A DNA stretch of 64,000 nt from Erysipelotrichales bacterium (lineage in GTDB: Bacteria; Bacillota_I; Bacilli_A; Erysipelotrichales; Erysipelotrichaceae). The number at the start of each line of letters is the position of its first letter. Position 1 is the first letter of the stretch. The notes under the pieces were generated by a model. It had not been told where the DNA came from, did no database searches, and was given only the letters and a program-made list of their open reading frames with translations. Location: contig CAJTIT010000011.1 of assembly GCA_910576345.1 (NCBI GenBank), positions 25,005 to 89,004 on the forward strand, written 5' to 3'. Of the stretch, positions 6,927 through 16,256 are shown piece after piece. The position numbers were made by a program, and so were the translations under genes.

Positions 6927-9644
6927 TTAAAGATGCTCGTTCCCAATAGCATTATATGAAATCCAAAAGGAAACACCTAATAAACAAATCCATAGAATGA
7001 AGGAGAACGGATTACCTGCTTGTGCAGATGTATTGACGAGAATGTCACGTTTTGGCTGTGATGTTTGACCGATGGAATCCGTTGGTTTTTGTGTATCGCT
7101 ATTTATATGATCCAAAAAATCTCCCGGTTCTTCCGTATTACCGGGTTCCTGTGGTTTGGAAGGCTTGTTTGTATCATCCGGTTGATCCGGATCTTCGTTA
7201 TATTGATCATCCGCCCGCTTGTTTACAGTGATTTCCAACTGTACCGTTTTTCCTTGATACGTGATTGTGATCGTTTGTTTACCGATCGCATCTGTTATCA
7301 ACGAAACAGTGTAATCATGAATTTCTTTACTCGTGTTGTCATTATAGGATGCGATTACACGCATACCGCTTGGATCGAACGGTTCGTTTTGTTCATATTC
7401 TGTTTTGTTTGGCATTTGTTCTATAAAAATGTTTATGACTTCCGGCGCATGAATCGTTATATCAAAAGTTGCTTGATAATCTTGATACGTTACCAGAACG
7501 GTTTGTGTACCGATTTCTTTGTTGACATCATTGATTGTCGCATTGATGGCTCTTTTGGAACCATCCGCATAAAGCGCATAGACTTCGACATCATCAAACA
7601 TAAGAGTTTCATTTTGGAAAAAATCAGTTTTCTTAGGCGGTGTAACTTCAATCGCTTGAAGCGCGTTGGATTTTACAGCCATTGCTCCTTGCACAGTATT
7701 TACGCCGCTTGCGTCATATCCGTATACTTGAATAACGCCGTCCTCTTCCCAACCATCGACTTCAAAAGAAATCATATCATTTTCAACTTCTGTTTCTTTC
7801 CACATTGTTCCATTCACCCATAATTGTGCACGCTTGCTATTTTGTGCAGGCAAAGAAACAATCAATTTCCGATCACTGTCAGCCATTGCCTGATAGCGAA
7901 CGGATGCATGACTCAGCGCATCCGCAGATAATGTTGTCCCATCTTCATAGGTAATATTGAAATCTTTATCATTGTTCAAAACATGAAATTCCCGAGCAAG
8001 TGTTTCATAGGATTGCAGTTTACTATCTAAAAACGCCATACGTTTTGTAAACCAGTCCTTTAGTTCTTGAACCTTTTGGTCGTAGTTTCCCTGTCCCCAT
8101 GCATCCATAGAAGCCTGTGCGGATTCACTTATTTCCTGAGATAGCGGATTTATGGAATTGAGCATATTTTGAATCAAAGTGTGACGAATCTTCCAATATC
8201 GATTCTGCACTTGTTTTAAGAAATAAGGATCTTTGACAAGCTCTTTATACCACTGCCACTGTTGGGCATTCATACTGAAATAAAGTGTATGCCATTGATC
8301 AGTAGGTGTCGCGGCGCTTTGTGCTGCCCCGCTACTCCAATCCATATCCCATACAGGCCCCATTTTAAACAATTCTTTGTTGTCTTTATATAAATACGTA
8401 CTTTTTTTCATCGCATCTTCATTAAAGAAAATCTCATTGATGATCCAATAATCTACAAGCGCATCCATATCAAACAATTCACTGTAATGCTTTCTTTCTC
8501 CCTGATACATTGCCGTATAATCATCCGCATATACCGCATCTTCAAACGCTTGTATATATTCTTTTACATACGTAAACATCTCATTGTTTGTATTGACATA
8601 TTCAGGACTTTTGAACATGATTGGCTGTTGCTTATTCGTCGTGAATTTTGAAACTTCATCCATATTGGAATCCAGTTCCAGTAAATAGCCTCCATCAATA
8701 TCTTTGACATCATAGTAATCACGGATGGTGTAAGTAACACCTTTGAATTCCACTTGATTTTTTGTCACCCAAGCAAAGTTTTCTTCCATTTGTTTGCTGA
8801 ATGCGTCTTCATCATCTTTACTGAACGAATGGGCGGCAGCGATTGTTTCTGCGATCGTTTTCGCTTCTTCTTCCCAATTTAAAATATTCACGCGATTTTT
8901 ATCAACACGTATTTGTTCGCACAACTGATAATTACCAACATATTGTCCGTTGAGAACGACATCAATCAAGACAGACTGCATATATGGCATTCCCATGGCG
9001 CCGGATAAATCATAAGCCAGTTTGTTTCTCATATAGCTAGTGTCATAATAATTTGCCAACAACACCCAATGCTTATTTTTGCCAAAACCAAACAAATCTG
9101 CTTTTTTATCCAATTTCAGCTTATAAGGTTTCTTAGGCAAACCCCATGTGGAATTACCGCGTCCTTTGATTTCCGTTGCGCCCTCATACAATGTAGTCGT
9201 TGCAAAATTGAATGTCGCATTTCCCTGTATGGACAATGACGCTTGGATATACGTGTCTTTACTGACAATCGGCGCTTGATTTTCCGTGTCGATGTATACG
9301 ACAGGCAGCTTACTGAAAAAAATCTGATCGCTGATCGTATCAATTCCGTTATCCACGGTTACTTGAATCCATTTTTCCAAGTCCTCTGCTTTTGGCGTAT
9401 AAGTCGCTTCGCTTCCTTTCACTACGCCATTGACTGTCCATGTGTAGGTAAGGTCTTCGTCCAATCCGATCACCTCAACCGTCAAAGGCGTTTGGATTTC
9501 AGCATATTCGTTTTGTATCGATATTTTTTTAGCTTCCTTCTCCTCTTGATTTTGCACGTCACTCGCATGAACGCAAGGAATCTGAATCAACAGCGCAAAA
9601 GCCATTGCCAACATCCATGTCATTTTTTCGATGGTTTTCTTCAT
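6927..9644 (-). CDS. Secreted CotH-kinase-family protein with Ig-like domains
   Basis: This 905-residue surface protein starts with a signal peptide (about residues 1-27, ending VHA). An Ig-like segment follows at about 40-105, then a CotH kinase domain from about 115 to 470 (GRGNSTWGLPKKPYKLKL, LLANYYD, and WDMDWSSG late in the domain). CotH proteins are atypical kinases that phosphorylate proteins, first known from spore coats. Two bacterial Ig-like domains occupy about 660-800, then a Pro/Thr-rich linker and a single C-terminal membrane segment. The tail has no LPXTG motif, so it is probably a membrane-anchored ectoprotein. GAGGAAAA precedes the start by about 8 bases. Confidence 0.87.
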   Translation of the reverse strand: MKKTIEKMTWMLAMAFALLIQIPCVHASDVQNQEEKEAKKISIQNEYAEIQTPLTVEVIGLDEDLTYTWTVNGVVKGSEATYTPKAEDLEKWIQVTVDNGIDTISDQIFFSKLPVVYIDTENQAPIVSKDTYIQASLSIQGNATFNFATTTLYEGATEIKGRGNSTWGLPKKPYKLKLDKKADLFGFGKNKHWVLLANYYDTSYMRNKLAYDLSGAMGMPYMQSVLIDVVLNGQYVGNYQLCEQIRVDKNRVNILNWEEEAKTIAETIAAAHSFSKDDEDAFSKQMEENFAWVTKNQVEFKGVTYTIRDYYDVKDIDGGYLLELDSNMDEVSKFTTNKQQPIMFKSPEYVNTNNEMFTYVKEYIQAFEDAVYADDYTAMYQGERKHYSELFDMDALVDYWIINEIFFNEDAMKKSTYLYKDNKELFKMGPVWDMDWSSGAAQSAATPTDQWHTLYFSMNAQQWQWYKELVKDPYFLKQVQNRYWKIRHTLIQNMLNSINPLSQEISESAQASMDAWGQGNYDQKVQELKDWFTKRMAFLDSKLQSYETLAREFHVLNNDKDFNITYEDGTTLSADALSHASVRYQAMADSDRKLIVSLPAQNSKRAQLWVNGTMWKETEVENDMISFEVDGWEEDGVIQVYGYDASGVNTVQGAMAVKSNALQAIEVTPPKKTDFFQNETLMFDDVEVYALYADGSKRAINATINDVNKEIGTQTVLVTYQDYQATFDITIHAPEVINIFIEQMPNKTEYEQNEPFDPSGMRVIASYNDNTSKEIHDYTVSLITDAIGKQTITITYQGKTVQLEITVNKRADDQYNEDPDQPDDTNKPSKPQEPGNTEEPGDFLDHINSDTQKPTDSIGQTSQPKRDILVNTSAQAGNPFSFILWICLLGVSFWISYNAIGNEHL

Positions 9645-9683
9645 AATGTTTTCCTCTTCTATTTCCTATGACATTATCATAAC

Positions 9684-9712
9684 ATTATAACCATCAAACA
9701 TAAAGTTAATAA
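9684..9712 (-). promoter_or_regulatory. Probable promoter of the CotH gene
   Basis: On the minus strand TATAAT (9684-9689) follows TTATTA (9707-9712) by 17 bases. The -35 match is weak and the -10 is perfect. Confidence 0.4.
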
Positions 9713-9760
9713 TGATGTTTTTTTATAAAAATGCAAGAGGTTACAGTATCCGAATAGGTT

Positions 9761-12010
9761 TTATAAAGATGGCCATAGATAAAGCGGCAGAAAGGAAAGC
9801 CATTGAAATACATCAAATCCCAAAAGATAGAATATCATAGGCGTACCTAACATGACAAACGCAAAAAACATCGTCTGCGCCTGATGCTTGCGCCACACAG
9901 ATATCCACATTGTCAGAAGTATAATCAAAGCAGTAAATACGATGTGTGTGATGATCAGTAAGCACATGGAAAACCATAGCGGCACTTCTTTCAAAAGCGA
10001 AGGCATATCCGATACGGACGATAAATTGGTATGCATCATATGCATCGGATATACAGATTGAATACGCAGGAAACGGATGAACAGCGGAAGAAGCGTCAAT
10101 AGAACGCCTGCGCCTAGACATAACAAACCTTTGATAATCATAACGCGTCGTTTTCCCACTTTGGATGTGTGAATCAGTGACAGTACACCGCTTTGATATT
10201 CTAACGGAATCGCTGCGGATGTGATCAAAATCATCACAATGGTGATGATCAATGCATTGATCGCAAAGATGTCTTTGGATAAATCAAACCAGTATCGATA
10301 TCCACTGTCATAAACAAAGTTTCCACCATGTTGCTTGATCTTAGCATATTGTTCCTCCACACGCTGAAAGGCCGGATAAAACAACAATGTCATGGCCGCA
10401 TCCGCATGTGGCGCATCGTAATCAAGCGCAGATTTTGAATCCGTTTGTTCCATGATCTTCATAGCGTCCGCAAATCTCTGTCGCTCCTTTTCAATCAACG
10501 TTTCTTTTTCCTGCGTGATCTCACCTTCCAACTGCAACATCATATCCTGATAATATTGTTCACTGCCGGAAGGCACATACGTTTCATCCATACATCTGAA
10601 TGCCAATAACGATGCAAATATAACAAACACAAGCAAAGCACCGCCTGCCACGAATAGCTTATAGGCTTCATGACGAACAAGACTGTCATGCGGCGTAAAC
10701 GAAATATGAAACGGTAAACGTAAGTGTTTCACAGAGAAATGCTTCATCTTATAATAGCTCAACAGTGTATACAAAATCACCAAAGCCCCCAAACCAAACA
10801 TGGCATAAAGCGACAATGTCCATCTTGATATAGGATATTGAAACAATGATAGATTCAAATACCCTCCATATAACGCATTCGTATCCAACCAACTAACAGG
10901 AGTCAAATACCGAATGAATGAAATTGATGAAACAGCCGGAATCATTGCGTAAACCAAAATAGAAATAACGACAACACCGGCGCCAAACAAAAATGAAGAC
11001 CACGCATATCGGCTCTTGATGCAAAACAAAAGCACAAACACACCGCCAATAAACAATACCGTCGCTTTGGTAAGAATGGAAACTATCAGAAACGTAAGAA
11101 TACGCATATCAAAGCTGCTCTCCATAAAACAAGCCAATGACTGCACTCTTGCCTGTACATCGACAAAACCAGTCAAACAGCCATAAAACAACAAGGCACT
11201 TCCATAAAACAACACCGTTATTCCTACGCAATGAATCAACAGCGCGCTGATTTTTGCGCCAATCAATGGAAGCTTTCCGTTTTTCGTACCATGAGTGATA
11301 TAGAACAGCTGCTTTTCTTTTTCTTTGGTAATGAGCGTATCTGCCGCAACGAGAACAGAAATAAACAACAACAAATCGATCCATAGCGCATGCATGGGCT
11401 CCGCAACACTTTTGGAAGGCTGAAAAGATACGTTTTCTGTATCCAAAGATGCATAATCATGGGCGCTTTTCTCAATATTGCGTGAACTAAAATCATTGGT
11501 TTTTTCACGAAACACAGATACGTTGCTCAATGTCTGTTTGTTTTTCTTGATTTCATCCAAATACGTCGGATAGCCGGACACCTTTTCATATTCCTGCCAT
11601 ATTTCTTCCAGTAGTGATTGTTCCTGTTCCAGCGTATCGCAGAATCGCAGATACTTGCCTGACTGATACAGTGTCAAATACTGCTCAAAAACACCCGGAT
11701 GATTTGCAAGTTCCTGTTGGATCCATGCATCGTTGTCTCCACTTTGTTTCATTGACTGTATCAAAGAAACAAAGCGCACGCCCTCTATTTCTTGTTTCCA
11801 CTCTTGTAGAAATATCTTTTTTTCCTCATCATTTTTTAAAGACAGCGTTTCTTGTACAAGATGATATGCATGTAAGCTGCTTTCATTCTCTGTCGGTAAC
11901 GATAAATACCAAAACAAAAACAAATGAACGAAAAACAAAACAGTGATTGATAGAAGAAAACTGCGGTTTTTGAACAATTTTTGTAATTCATATGGTATCA
12001 AACGTATCAC
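9761..12010 (-). CDS. ABC transporter permease with two tandem halves
   Basis: This membrane protein of about 749 residues has two similar halves. Each starts with a short cytoplasmic opening and a membrane segment (near residues 15-38 and 450-470), then a large soluble loop of about 150 residues, then a cluster of about five membrane segments. This is the layout of ABC-2-type permeases fused in tandem. I place the start at the GTG at 12010, with GAGGAG 8 bases upstream, which overlaps the ATPase gene by 4 bases (GTGA). It forms the membrane part of a transporter with that ATPase; its substrate is unknown. The nearby kinase and regulator suggest a peptide-resistance or envelope-stress exporter, which is inference. 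Confidence 0.8.
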   Translation of the reverse strand: MIRLIPYELQKLFKNRSFLLSITVLFFVHLFLFWYLSLPTENESSLHAYHLVQETLSLKNDEEKKIFLQEWKQEIEGVRFVSLIQSMKQSGDNDAWIQQELANHPGVFEQYLTLYQSGKYLRFCDTLEQEQSLLEEIWQEYEKVSGYPTYLDEIKKNKQTLSNVSVFREKTNDFSSRNIEKSAHDYASLDTENVSFQPSKSVAEPMHALWIDLLLFISVLVAADTLITKEKEKQLFYITHGTKNGKLPLIGAKISALLIHCVGITVLFYGSALLFYGCLTGFVDVQARVQSLACFMESSFDMRILTFLIVSILTKATVLFIGGVFVLLFCIKSRYAWSSFLFGAGVVVISILVYAMIPAVSSISFIRYLTPVSWLDTNALYGGYLNLSLFQYPISRWTLSLYAMFGLGALVILYTLLSYYKMKHFSVKHLRLPFHISFTPHDSLVRHEAYKLFVAGGALLVFVIFASLLAFRCMDETYVPSGSEQYYQDMMLQLEGEITQEKETLIEKERQRFADAMKIMEQTDSKSALDYDAPHADAAMTLLFYPAFQRVEEQYAKIKQHGGNFVYDSGYRYWFDLSKDIFAINALIITIVMILITSAAIPLEYQSGVLSLIHTSKVGKRRVMIIKGLLCLGAGVLLTLLPLFIRFLRIQSVYPMHMMHTNLSSVSDMPSLLKEVPLWFSMCLLIITHIVFTALIILLTMWISVWRKHQAQTMFFAFVMLGTPMIFYLLGFDVFQWLSFLPLYLWPSL

Positions 12011-12708
12011 TTTACACACTCCTCTTCAAAAATGCGTAAAAAATTCTGTTCCAAATTCGTATCGCTTGTTTCTTCTTGATTGAGCAGCGTTCCTTTTTTG
12101 ATCCATAAAATATGATCCGCAATCGGTTCTATATCGGAAACCACATGTGTGGAAACAAGTATGATAGCCTCTTTGCCCAATGTTTTGATCTGTTCGCGGA
12201 TACGAACGCGTTCCTTTGGATCCAGACCTGCGGTTGGCTCATCCAAAACAATGAGTTTGGGATTGCCCAAAATTGCCTGTGCAATCAATATACGCTGTTT
12301 CATTCCACCAGAATATGTGCGAATCAGATGATCCTTCTTATCCTGCAAATTCACAAAATCCAGCACACGTTCTATTTCTTGTTCCATCGCTTGTTTGGTT
12401 ATGCCTTTCAATGTCGCCATATAGGATAAAAACCTGCAGCCGCTAAATGTATCGTAACAGCCTTGTTGCTGAGGCGCATAACCAATTTGTTCAAAATAGT
12501 CTGTTTTTAATTCTTGAATGTCTTTACCGTTCCAATAAACAGCGCCTTCATCCGAGGGAAGTATGCCGGTAATAATATTCATCAGCGTGGATTTGCCGGC
12601 GCCATTGGGTCCCAATAAACCATAAATGCCGTTTTCCAAAGCAAACGAGACATGATCCAAAACAACTTGATCGCCATAACGCTTGGTAATTTCTTTCAGT
12701 TCCAACAT
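12007..12708 (-). CDS. ABC transporter ATP-binding protein
   Basis: This 233-residue ATPase has GPNGAGKST (Walker A, near residue 34), a Q-loop at YAPQQQG, the signature YSGGMKQR, Walker B LIVLDEPTAGLDP and the switch His in VSTHVV. The signature form YSGGMKQR is common in ABC-2 drug or lantibiotic exporters. The ATG at 12708 has GAGGTGG upstream. It sits between a lipoprotein and its permease in one operon and energises that permease. Confidence 0.94.
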   Translation of the reverse strand: MLELKEITKRYGDQVVLDHVSFALENGIYGLLGPNGAGKSTLMNIITGILPSDEGAVYWNGKDIQELKTDYFEQIGYAPQQQGCYDTFSGCRFLSYMATLKGITKQAMEQEIERVLDFVNLQDKKDHLIRTYSGGMKQRILIAQAILGNPKLIVLDEPTAGLDPKERVRIREQIKTLGKEAIILVSTHVVSDIEPIADHILWIKKGTLLNQEETSDTNLEQNFLRIFEEECVK

Positions 12709-12721
12709 CACAACCACCTCT

Positions 12722-14077
12722 TTACTGTCCACTGCCGACCATGGCAATAGGATGATAATTCGCTATGCCTTGAAATAAATCAGATTTGGAAATTAAGGCA
12801 TGCTTGTATTGAAATATTTCATAGGAATCGTCACTGTTTCGTTTCGCATCATAATCATTGATGACCAATACTTCATCCCCCACGACTGCACGAAATTCCA
12901 AACGCCATCCATTCATTTGATTTACAAGCGTGCTGTTTTGAATTTTTCCGGTTTCGCTATTTACGAACGCATACGTATGATCTTTCGACAAATCCCAATC
13001 CGTACAACATAGTGTATCATCAATCACATCCAGGATATTGTTTTTTGACAGTTTCGCAATCGTTTTTGTTTCTCCGCTTGTAACGTCGATAGATTCAATA
13101 TTGGAATCTTTTGTGGAAGATAAAATCAAATGATCATTTACGACAGCCTCTGAATATAGATACTGATTGTTTCTTCGCGTAATTTCTTGAAGCGACTTCG
13201 TGTCAAGATCCACGCGTGCATATACAGAATCCGCCTGCGTATAAAAAGAGCGATACGTATCTTCATCTGTGGTTTCCTCTCTATTCAGTTCTCGCCCAAA
13301 ATCTATGCCCTTCATAATCAAGGAACGGTTGGCACTTCCGATGACGCGCCAATAGATATGGTCTTGAAAATCTAGGGAACATACTTCTTCACATTCGTTT
13401 GCGGATTCATCCAAAAATACCAGTCTTCGATTGGAAGATGTAATATAGGTGCTTTGATTTTCTTTTTCTGCCGAACATTTTTTTACAATGAAATACATGC
13501 CTTGATCATCACCAAACACCATTTCTTCTACCGTTAGTTCAGCATCGAACGTATAGATTTTTTTGCGATTGGTGCCATCCAAATCTACTCGATATAACAT
13601 TGTCTGTTGCGCTTCCATTTCATTAAATTCGCTGTCCATTTTCGAAAAGGTAGATACAGAACCATCATTGTCATATTCTCTTGCCAAAATATACAAATGA
13701 TCATGATAGATAAAAATTTTCGTTGACGCGACTGGAAACTCTTCCGTCAAAAACACCGCCTGACAATCTTCGCTGTCATGTTTACAGCCTGTGTCGCTAC
13801 AAAGAAAAATCTCACGCTTGCTTGCAAAATCCATATACATCAAATGGGTTGCGTAGCGTCCATCCTTCAATATCTTTGCATCTTGACTCATATAGTAATA
13901 CCCATCCTTTGTAGAAGCGCTGCTCGTCAACTTTTGATCCGTCAATTCAATGAGTTCACCGCTTTTCTTTGTTTCACTATTTTTTTGTTTTGGTGTATCC
14001 GGATCCGATGTAGTGCCGCATGCACAAAGCATACCAATCAAAACCATACATATTCCATATTTGCATAACATTTTCAT
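12722..14077 (-). CDS. Cell-surface lipoprotein with propeller-like repeats
   Basis: This 451-residue protein starts MKML after AGGAGG, with a signal peptide ending MLCAC: a lipobox with the lipidated Cys near residue 21. The rest has repeated beta-rich units (for example DGYYYMSQDA, LMYMDFASKREIF, LYRVDLDGTNRKKIYTF), like DUF5050-type beta-propeller lipoproteins. CSDTGCKHDSEDC near residue 90 carries three closely spaced cysteines, seen in related clostridial lipoproteins. It is the first gene of the operon with the ABC ATPase and permease and follows the two-component genes, so it may be a ligand sensor or transporter accessory. Specific function is unknown. Confidence 0.75.
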   Translation of the reverse strand: MKMLCKYGICMVLIGMLCACGTTSDPDTPKQKNSETKKSGELIELTDQKLTSSASTKDGYYYMSQDAKILKDGRYATHLMYMDFASKREIFLCSDTGCKHDSEDCQAVFLTEEFPVASTKIFIYHDHLYILAREYDNDGSVSTFSKMDSEFNEMEAQQTMLYRVDLDGTNRKKIYTFDAELTVEEMVFGDDQGMYFIVKKCSAEKENQSTYITSSNRRLVFLDESANECEEVCSLDFQDHIYWRVIGSANRSLIMKGIDFGRELNREETTDEDTYRSFYTQADSVYARVDLDTKSLQEITRRNNQYLYSEAVVNDHLILSSTKDSNIESIDVTSGETKTIAKLSKNNILDVIDDTLCCTDWDLSKDHTYAFVNSETGKIQNSTLVNQMNGWRLEFRAVVGDEVLVINDYDAKRNSDDSYEIFQYKHALISKSDLFQGIANYHPIAMVGSGQ

Positions 14078-14112
14078 AGAAAAAGACCTCCTTGTGTTAT
14101 TCACAAGAAGAT

Positions 14113-14143
14113 CTTATACTACAATCGTCAAAATTTCGTCAAA
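14113..14143 (-). promoter_or_regulatory. Promoter of the lipoprotein/ABC operon with an 11-bp direct repeat
   Basis: On the minus strand TTGACG (14137-14142) and TATAAG (14113-14118) are 18 bases apart. TTTGACG occurs twice with an 11-base period (14137-14143 and 14126-14132), the arrangement bound by OmpR-type regulators. The repeat overlaps the last codons of the kinase gene. The same repeat lies before the response regulator gene. Confidence 0.6.
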
Positions 14144-15413
14144 CCGCCAAAAGAATTTCCACACATGCGCCGAAGGCAGAATTGTATATCTTTAAATCAC
14201 CGCCATGCTTCTTGCATAACATCCGACTAATCGCAAGACCAATACCGATACGATTGTTTTCATCATAAAACAACACAGTGCTTCTGCGCATATGGGCAGG
14301 AAAAGCTTTACCGTCATCTTGTATGGTGATCACAAGCTGATGATCATGTAATGTCGATTTGATTTGAATGGATGTTTGTGCATTGCGAAGCGCATTGTCC
14401 ATTACATTTTCCAAAATGCGCTGTAACAACACTTCATCAACGAGAATCTCCATATCCGCCAATACGTCAGTTATTTGAAAATCAATGTGCTTATGTTCAC
14501 ATAAAAGTTGAAAATCATCCATCATTGGCTTTAATAAGCGCAATGCATGGAAAGGATGCTTTTGTATGGACATTTCTTCTGCGATGTTTAAAGTATGTAC
14601 CATTTCGGTATACTGCGCCAATCGTGATGCGGCTTGATCCATTTGTTCTACAATATGACATATTTTTTCTTTATCCCAATCATGCGTTTTGATACCGCTT
14701 TTCAAATATTCGCTGTATCCTTTGATAATGGTAATCGGATTGCGCAGATCATGTGCAATCGAGGCCTGGTATAGCTTTCGCTCTTCCAGCATCTTCCATA
14801 GTGTCTGGTTATTTTCATAAAGCGCTTTGCGCATCTGTTCAAACGATTTGCATAAATCCCCTAATTCATCCTGATTTTCATACACAATGGCAAAATCAAG
14901 ATTTTGCGCTGTGATATTCGCTGCGGCTTGTTCTAATAAGAACAACGGTTGTTTCAATTTCTTTCGATAGATGAGCATGGTACAGAAAATTAAAGCAAGC
15001 ACCATGAGTAAAGCAGGCGCGATGACCATGACCCCTTGACATAATCGATAGGCCAGTTTTCGCTTTGACGATAATGTGTCAAAACTCTGTTCTATTTTTT
15101 TGATCGCATATTTTGTAGAAATTTCGTGTTTTGACTGATTGGCTGCTTCATTCATCGACAAACTGGGAAAATTGGTTAAATCAGCGCCTTCTTCCAAATA
15201 ATACATTGTATTGGACATGGTTCCGTCACTGTTTGTCTTTTCAATGGTCAAATAAAGCCCGTTCGATTGAGGAAACAGCCACGTTTGAAATATGTGGCAG
15301 CTAAAAAAGATCAAAGCAGATAATGAGAGCGCCAAGAAAACACTGCCAATTAACGTGTAAAGAAAACATTTGCGCAGCGGCAAGTTTTCCCATTTGTATC
15401 TTAGCGTCTCCAT
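14139..15413 (-). CDS. Sensor histidine kinase
   Basis: This 424-residue membrane kinase has a membrane segment at about residues 16-42, an extracytoplasmic sensor of roughly 80 residues, a second segment at about 120-145 and a HAMP-like linker. The phospho-acceptor His lies in HDLRNPITIIKGY, followed by an ATP-binding domain with NVMDNALRNA (N box), DDGKAF (G1) and GIGLAIS (G2). It overlaps the end of the response regulator gene by 13 bases, so the pair is translationally coupled. GGGGAG lies about 10 bases before the ATG at 15413. It should phosphorylate the adjacent OmpR-type regulator. Confidence 0.92.
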   Translation of the reverse strand: METLRYKWENLPLRKCFLYTLIGSVFLALSLSALIFFSCHIFQTWLFPQSNGLYLTIEKTNSDGTMSNTMYYLEEGADLTNFPSLSMNEAANQSKHEISTKYAIKKIEQSFDTLSSKRKLAYRLCQGVMVIAPALLMVLALIFCTMLIYRKKLKQPLFLLEQAAANITAQNLDFAIVYENQDELGDLCKSFEQMRKALYENNQTLWKMLEERKLYQASIAHDLRNPITIIKGYSEYLKSGIKTHDWDKEKICHIVEQMDQAASRLAQYTEMVHTLNIAEEMSIQKHPFHALRLLKPMMDDFQLLCEHKHIDFQITDVLADMEILVDEVLLQRILENVMDNALRNAQTSIQIKSTLHDHQLVITIQDDGKAFPAHMRRSTVLFYDENNRIGIGLAISRMLCKKHGGDLKIYNSAFGACVEILLAV

Positions 15414-16075
15414 GTATATCCAACTCCCCAAACGGTCTCGATAAACGTCGATCCAGTCTGTTTCAGTAATTTTGCACGAATTTTTCGTATATGTTCCTTA
15501 ATCACATCCGCATTTCCTTCCTTATCATAACCCCATACGCATTCATAGATCCGCTCTTTGTCAAATACTTGGTTGGCATGCATCAATAAAAACTCAATGA
15601 TATCAAATTCCGTTTTAGAAAATGGTATTTCAACATTTCGATAGAACACTTTCCGTTGCGTCACATTGACAAGAAGCTCTTGCGAAGTTAAAATCGATGC
15701 CTGTTTGTTTATGCGTTTTTCCCTTCGTATATGCGAAGCGACTCTCGCGGACAGTTCTTGCAGGCGAAACGGCTTTGTGATGTAATCATCACCACCGAAT
15801 TCCAATCCGTGGATAACATCTTGTTCCTGAATGCAAGCCGTTAAAAACAAAATGGGGCATTGTATATGCGATCGAATGGTTTTCAAAAACGCAAATCCGT
15901 CCATTTCCGACATATTCACATCCAACAAGATCAAATCAATGGGATGATCCAAGTACTGTGTTGCCTCTAACGCACTGTTTGCGACATAGACATCGTAGCC
16001 TTCATCTTGAAAATGATCTTGTAATAACGCTGTGATCATGTATTCATCATCCACAATGAGTAATTTTGTCTTCAT
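15401..16075 (-). CDS. OmpR-family response regulator
   Basis: This 224-residue protein has a receiver domain (acidic pair VDDE near residue 8, phospho-Asp in LLDVNMSEMDG near 50, TKPF Lys near 100) and a winged-helix DNA-binding domain ending HIRKIRAKLLKQ...VWGVGYTWR. The ATG at 16075 has AGAGGTG upstream. It is first in a two-gene operon with the kinase. A direct repeat of TTTGAC with an 11-base period lies upstream of this gene and again before the lipoprotein/ABC operon, so autoregulation and control of that operon are likely. Confidence 0.94.
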   Translation of the reverse strand: MKTKLLIVDDEYMITALLQDHFQDEGYDVYVANSALEATQYLDHPIDLILLDVNMSEMDGFAFLKTIRSHIQCPILFLTACIQEQDVIHGLEFGGDDYITKPFRLQELSARVASHIRREKRINKQASILTSQELLVNVTQRKVFYRNVEIPFSKTEFDIIEFLLMHANQVFDKERIYECVWGYDKEGNADVIKEHIRKIRAKLLKQTGSTFIETVWGVGYTWRR

Positions 16076-16112
16076 ACAGTCACCTCTTGTTTCAAAGATT
16101 ATCACATGAAAA

Positions 16113-16130
16113 AGTCAATTTTTTGTCAAA
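16113..16130 (-). promoter_or_regulatory. Direct repeat before the response regulator gene (candidate regulator box)
   Basis: TTTGACAAAAAATTGACT (minus strand) has GAC elements 11 bases apart. It matches the repeat at 14126-14143 in the first six positions, the AAA and the second TTGAC. GATAAT at 16098-16103 may be the -10; no -35 lies at the normal spacing, as expected for an activator-dependent promoter. Confidence 0.5.
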
Positions 16131-16256
16131 GATAGAAACATCAAGCAGGATGGATGATGGTAACTACAGTCAATCTTTACCACCAAATTATATACCAACG
16201 CTCGACATAGCGAAAAGATAGAAATCACATTTTATATGATTCCTACCTTATTTTGT

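Noticed and set aside
7065..7823. 252-codon plus-strand frame inside the CotH gene
   Set aside because: Antisense shadow of a well-supported gene, with no ribosome site and unlikely composition.
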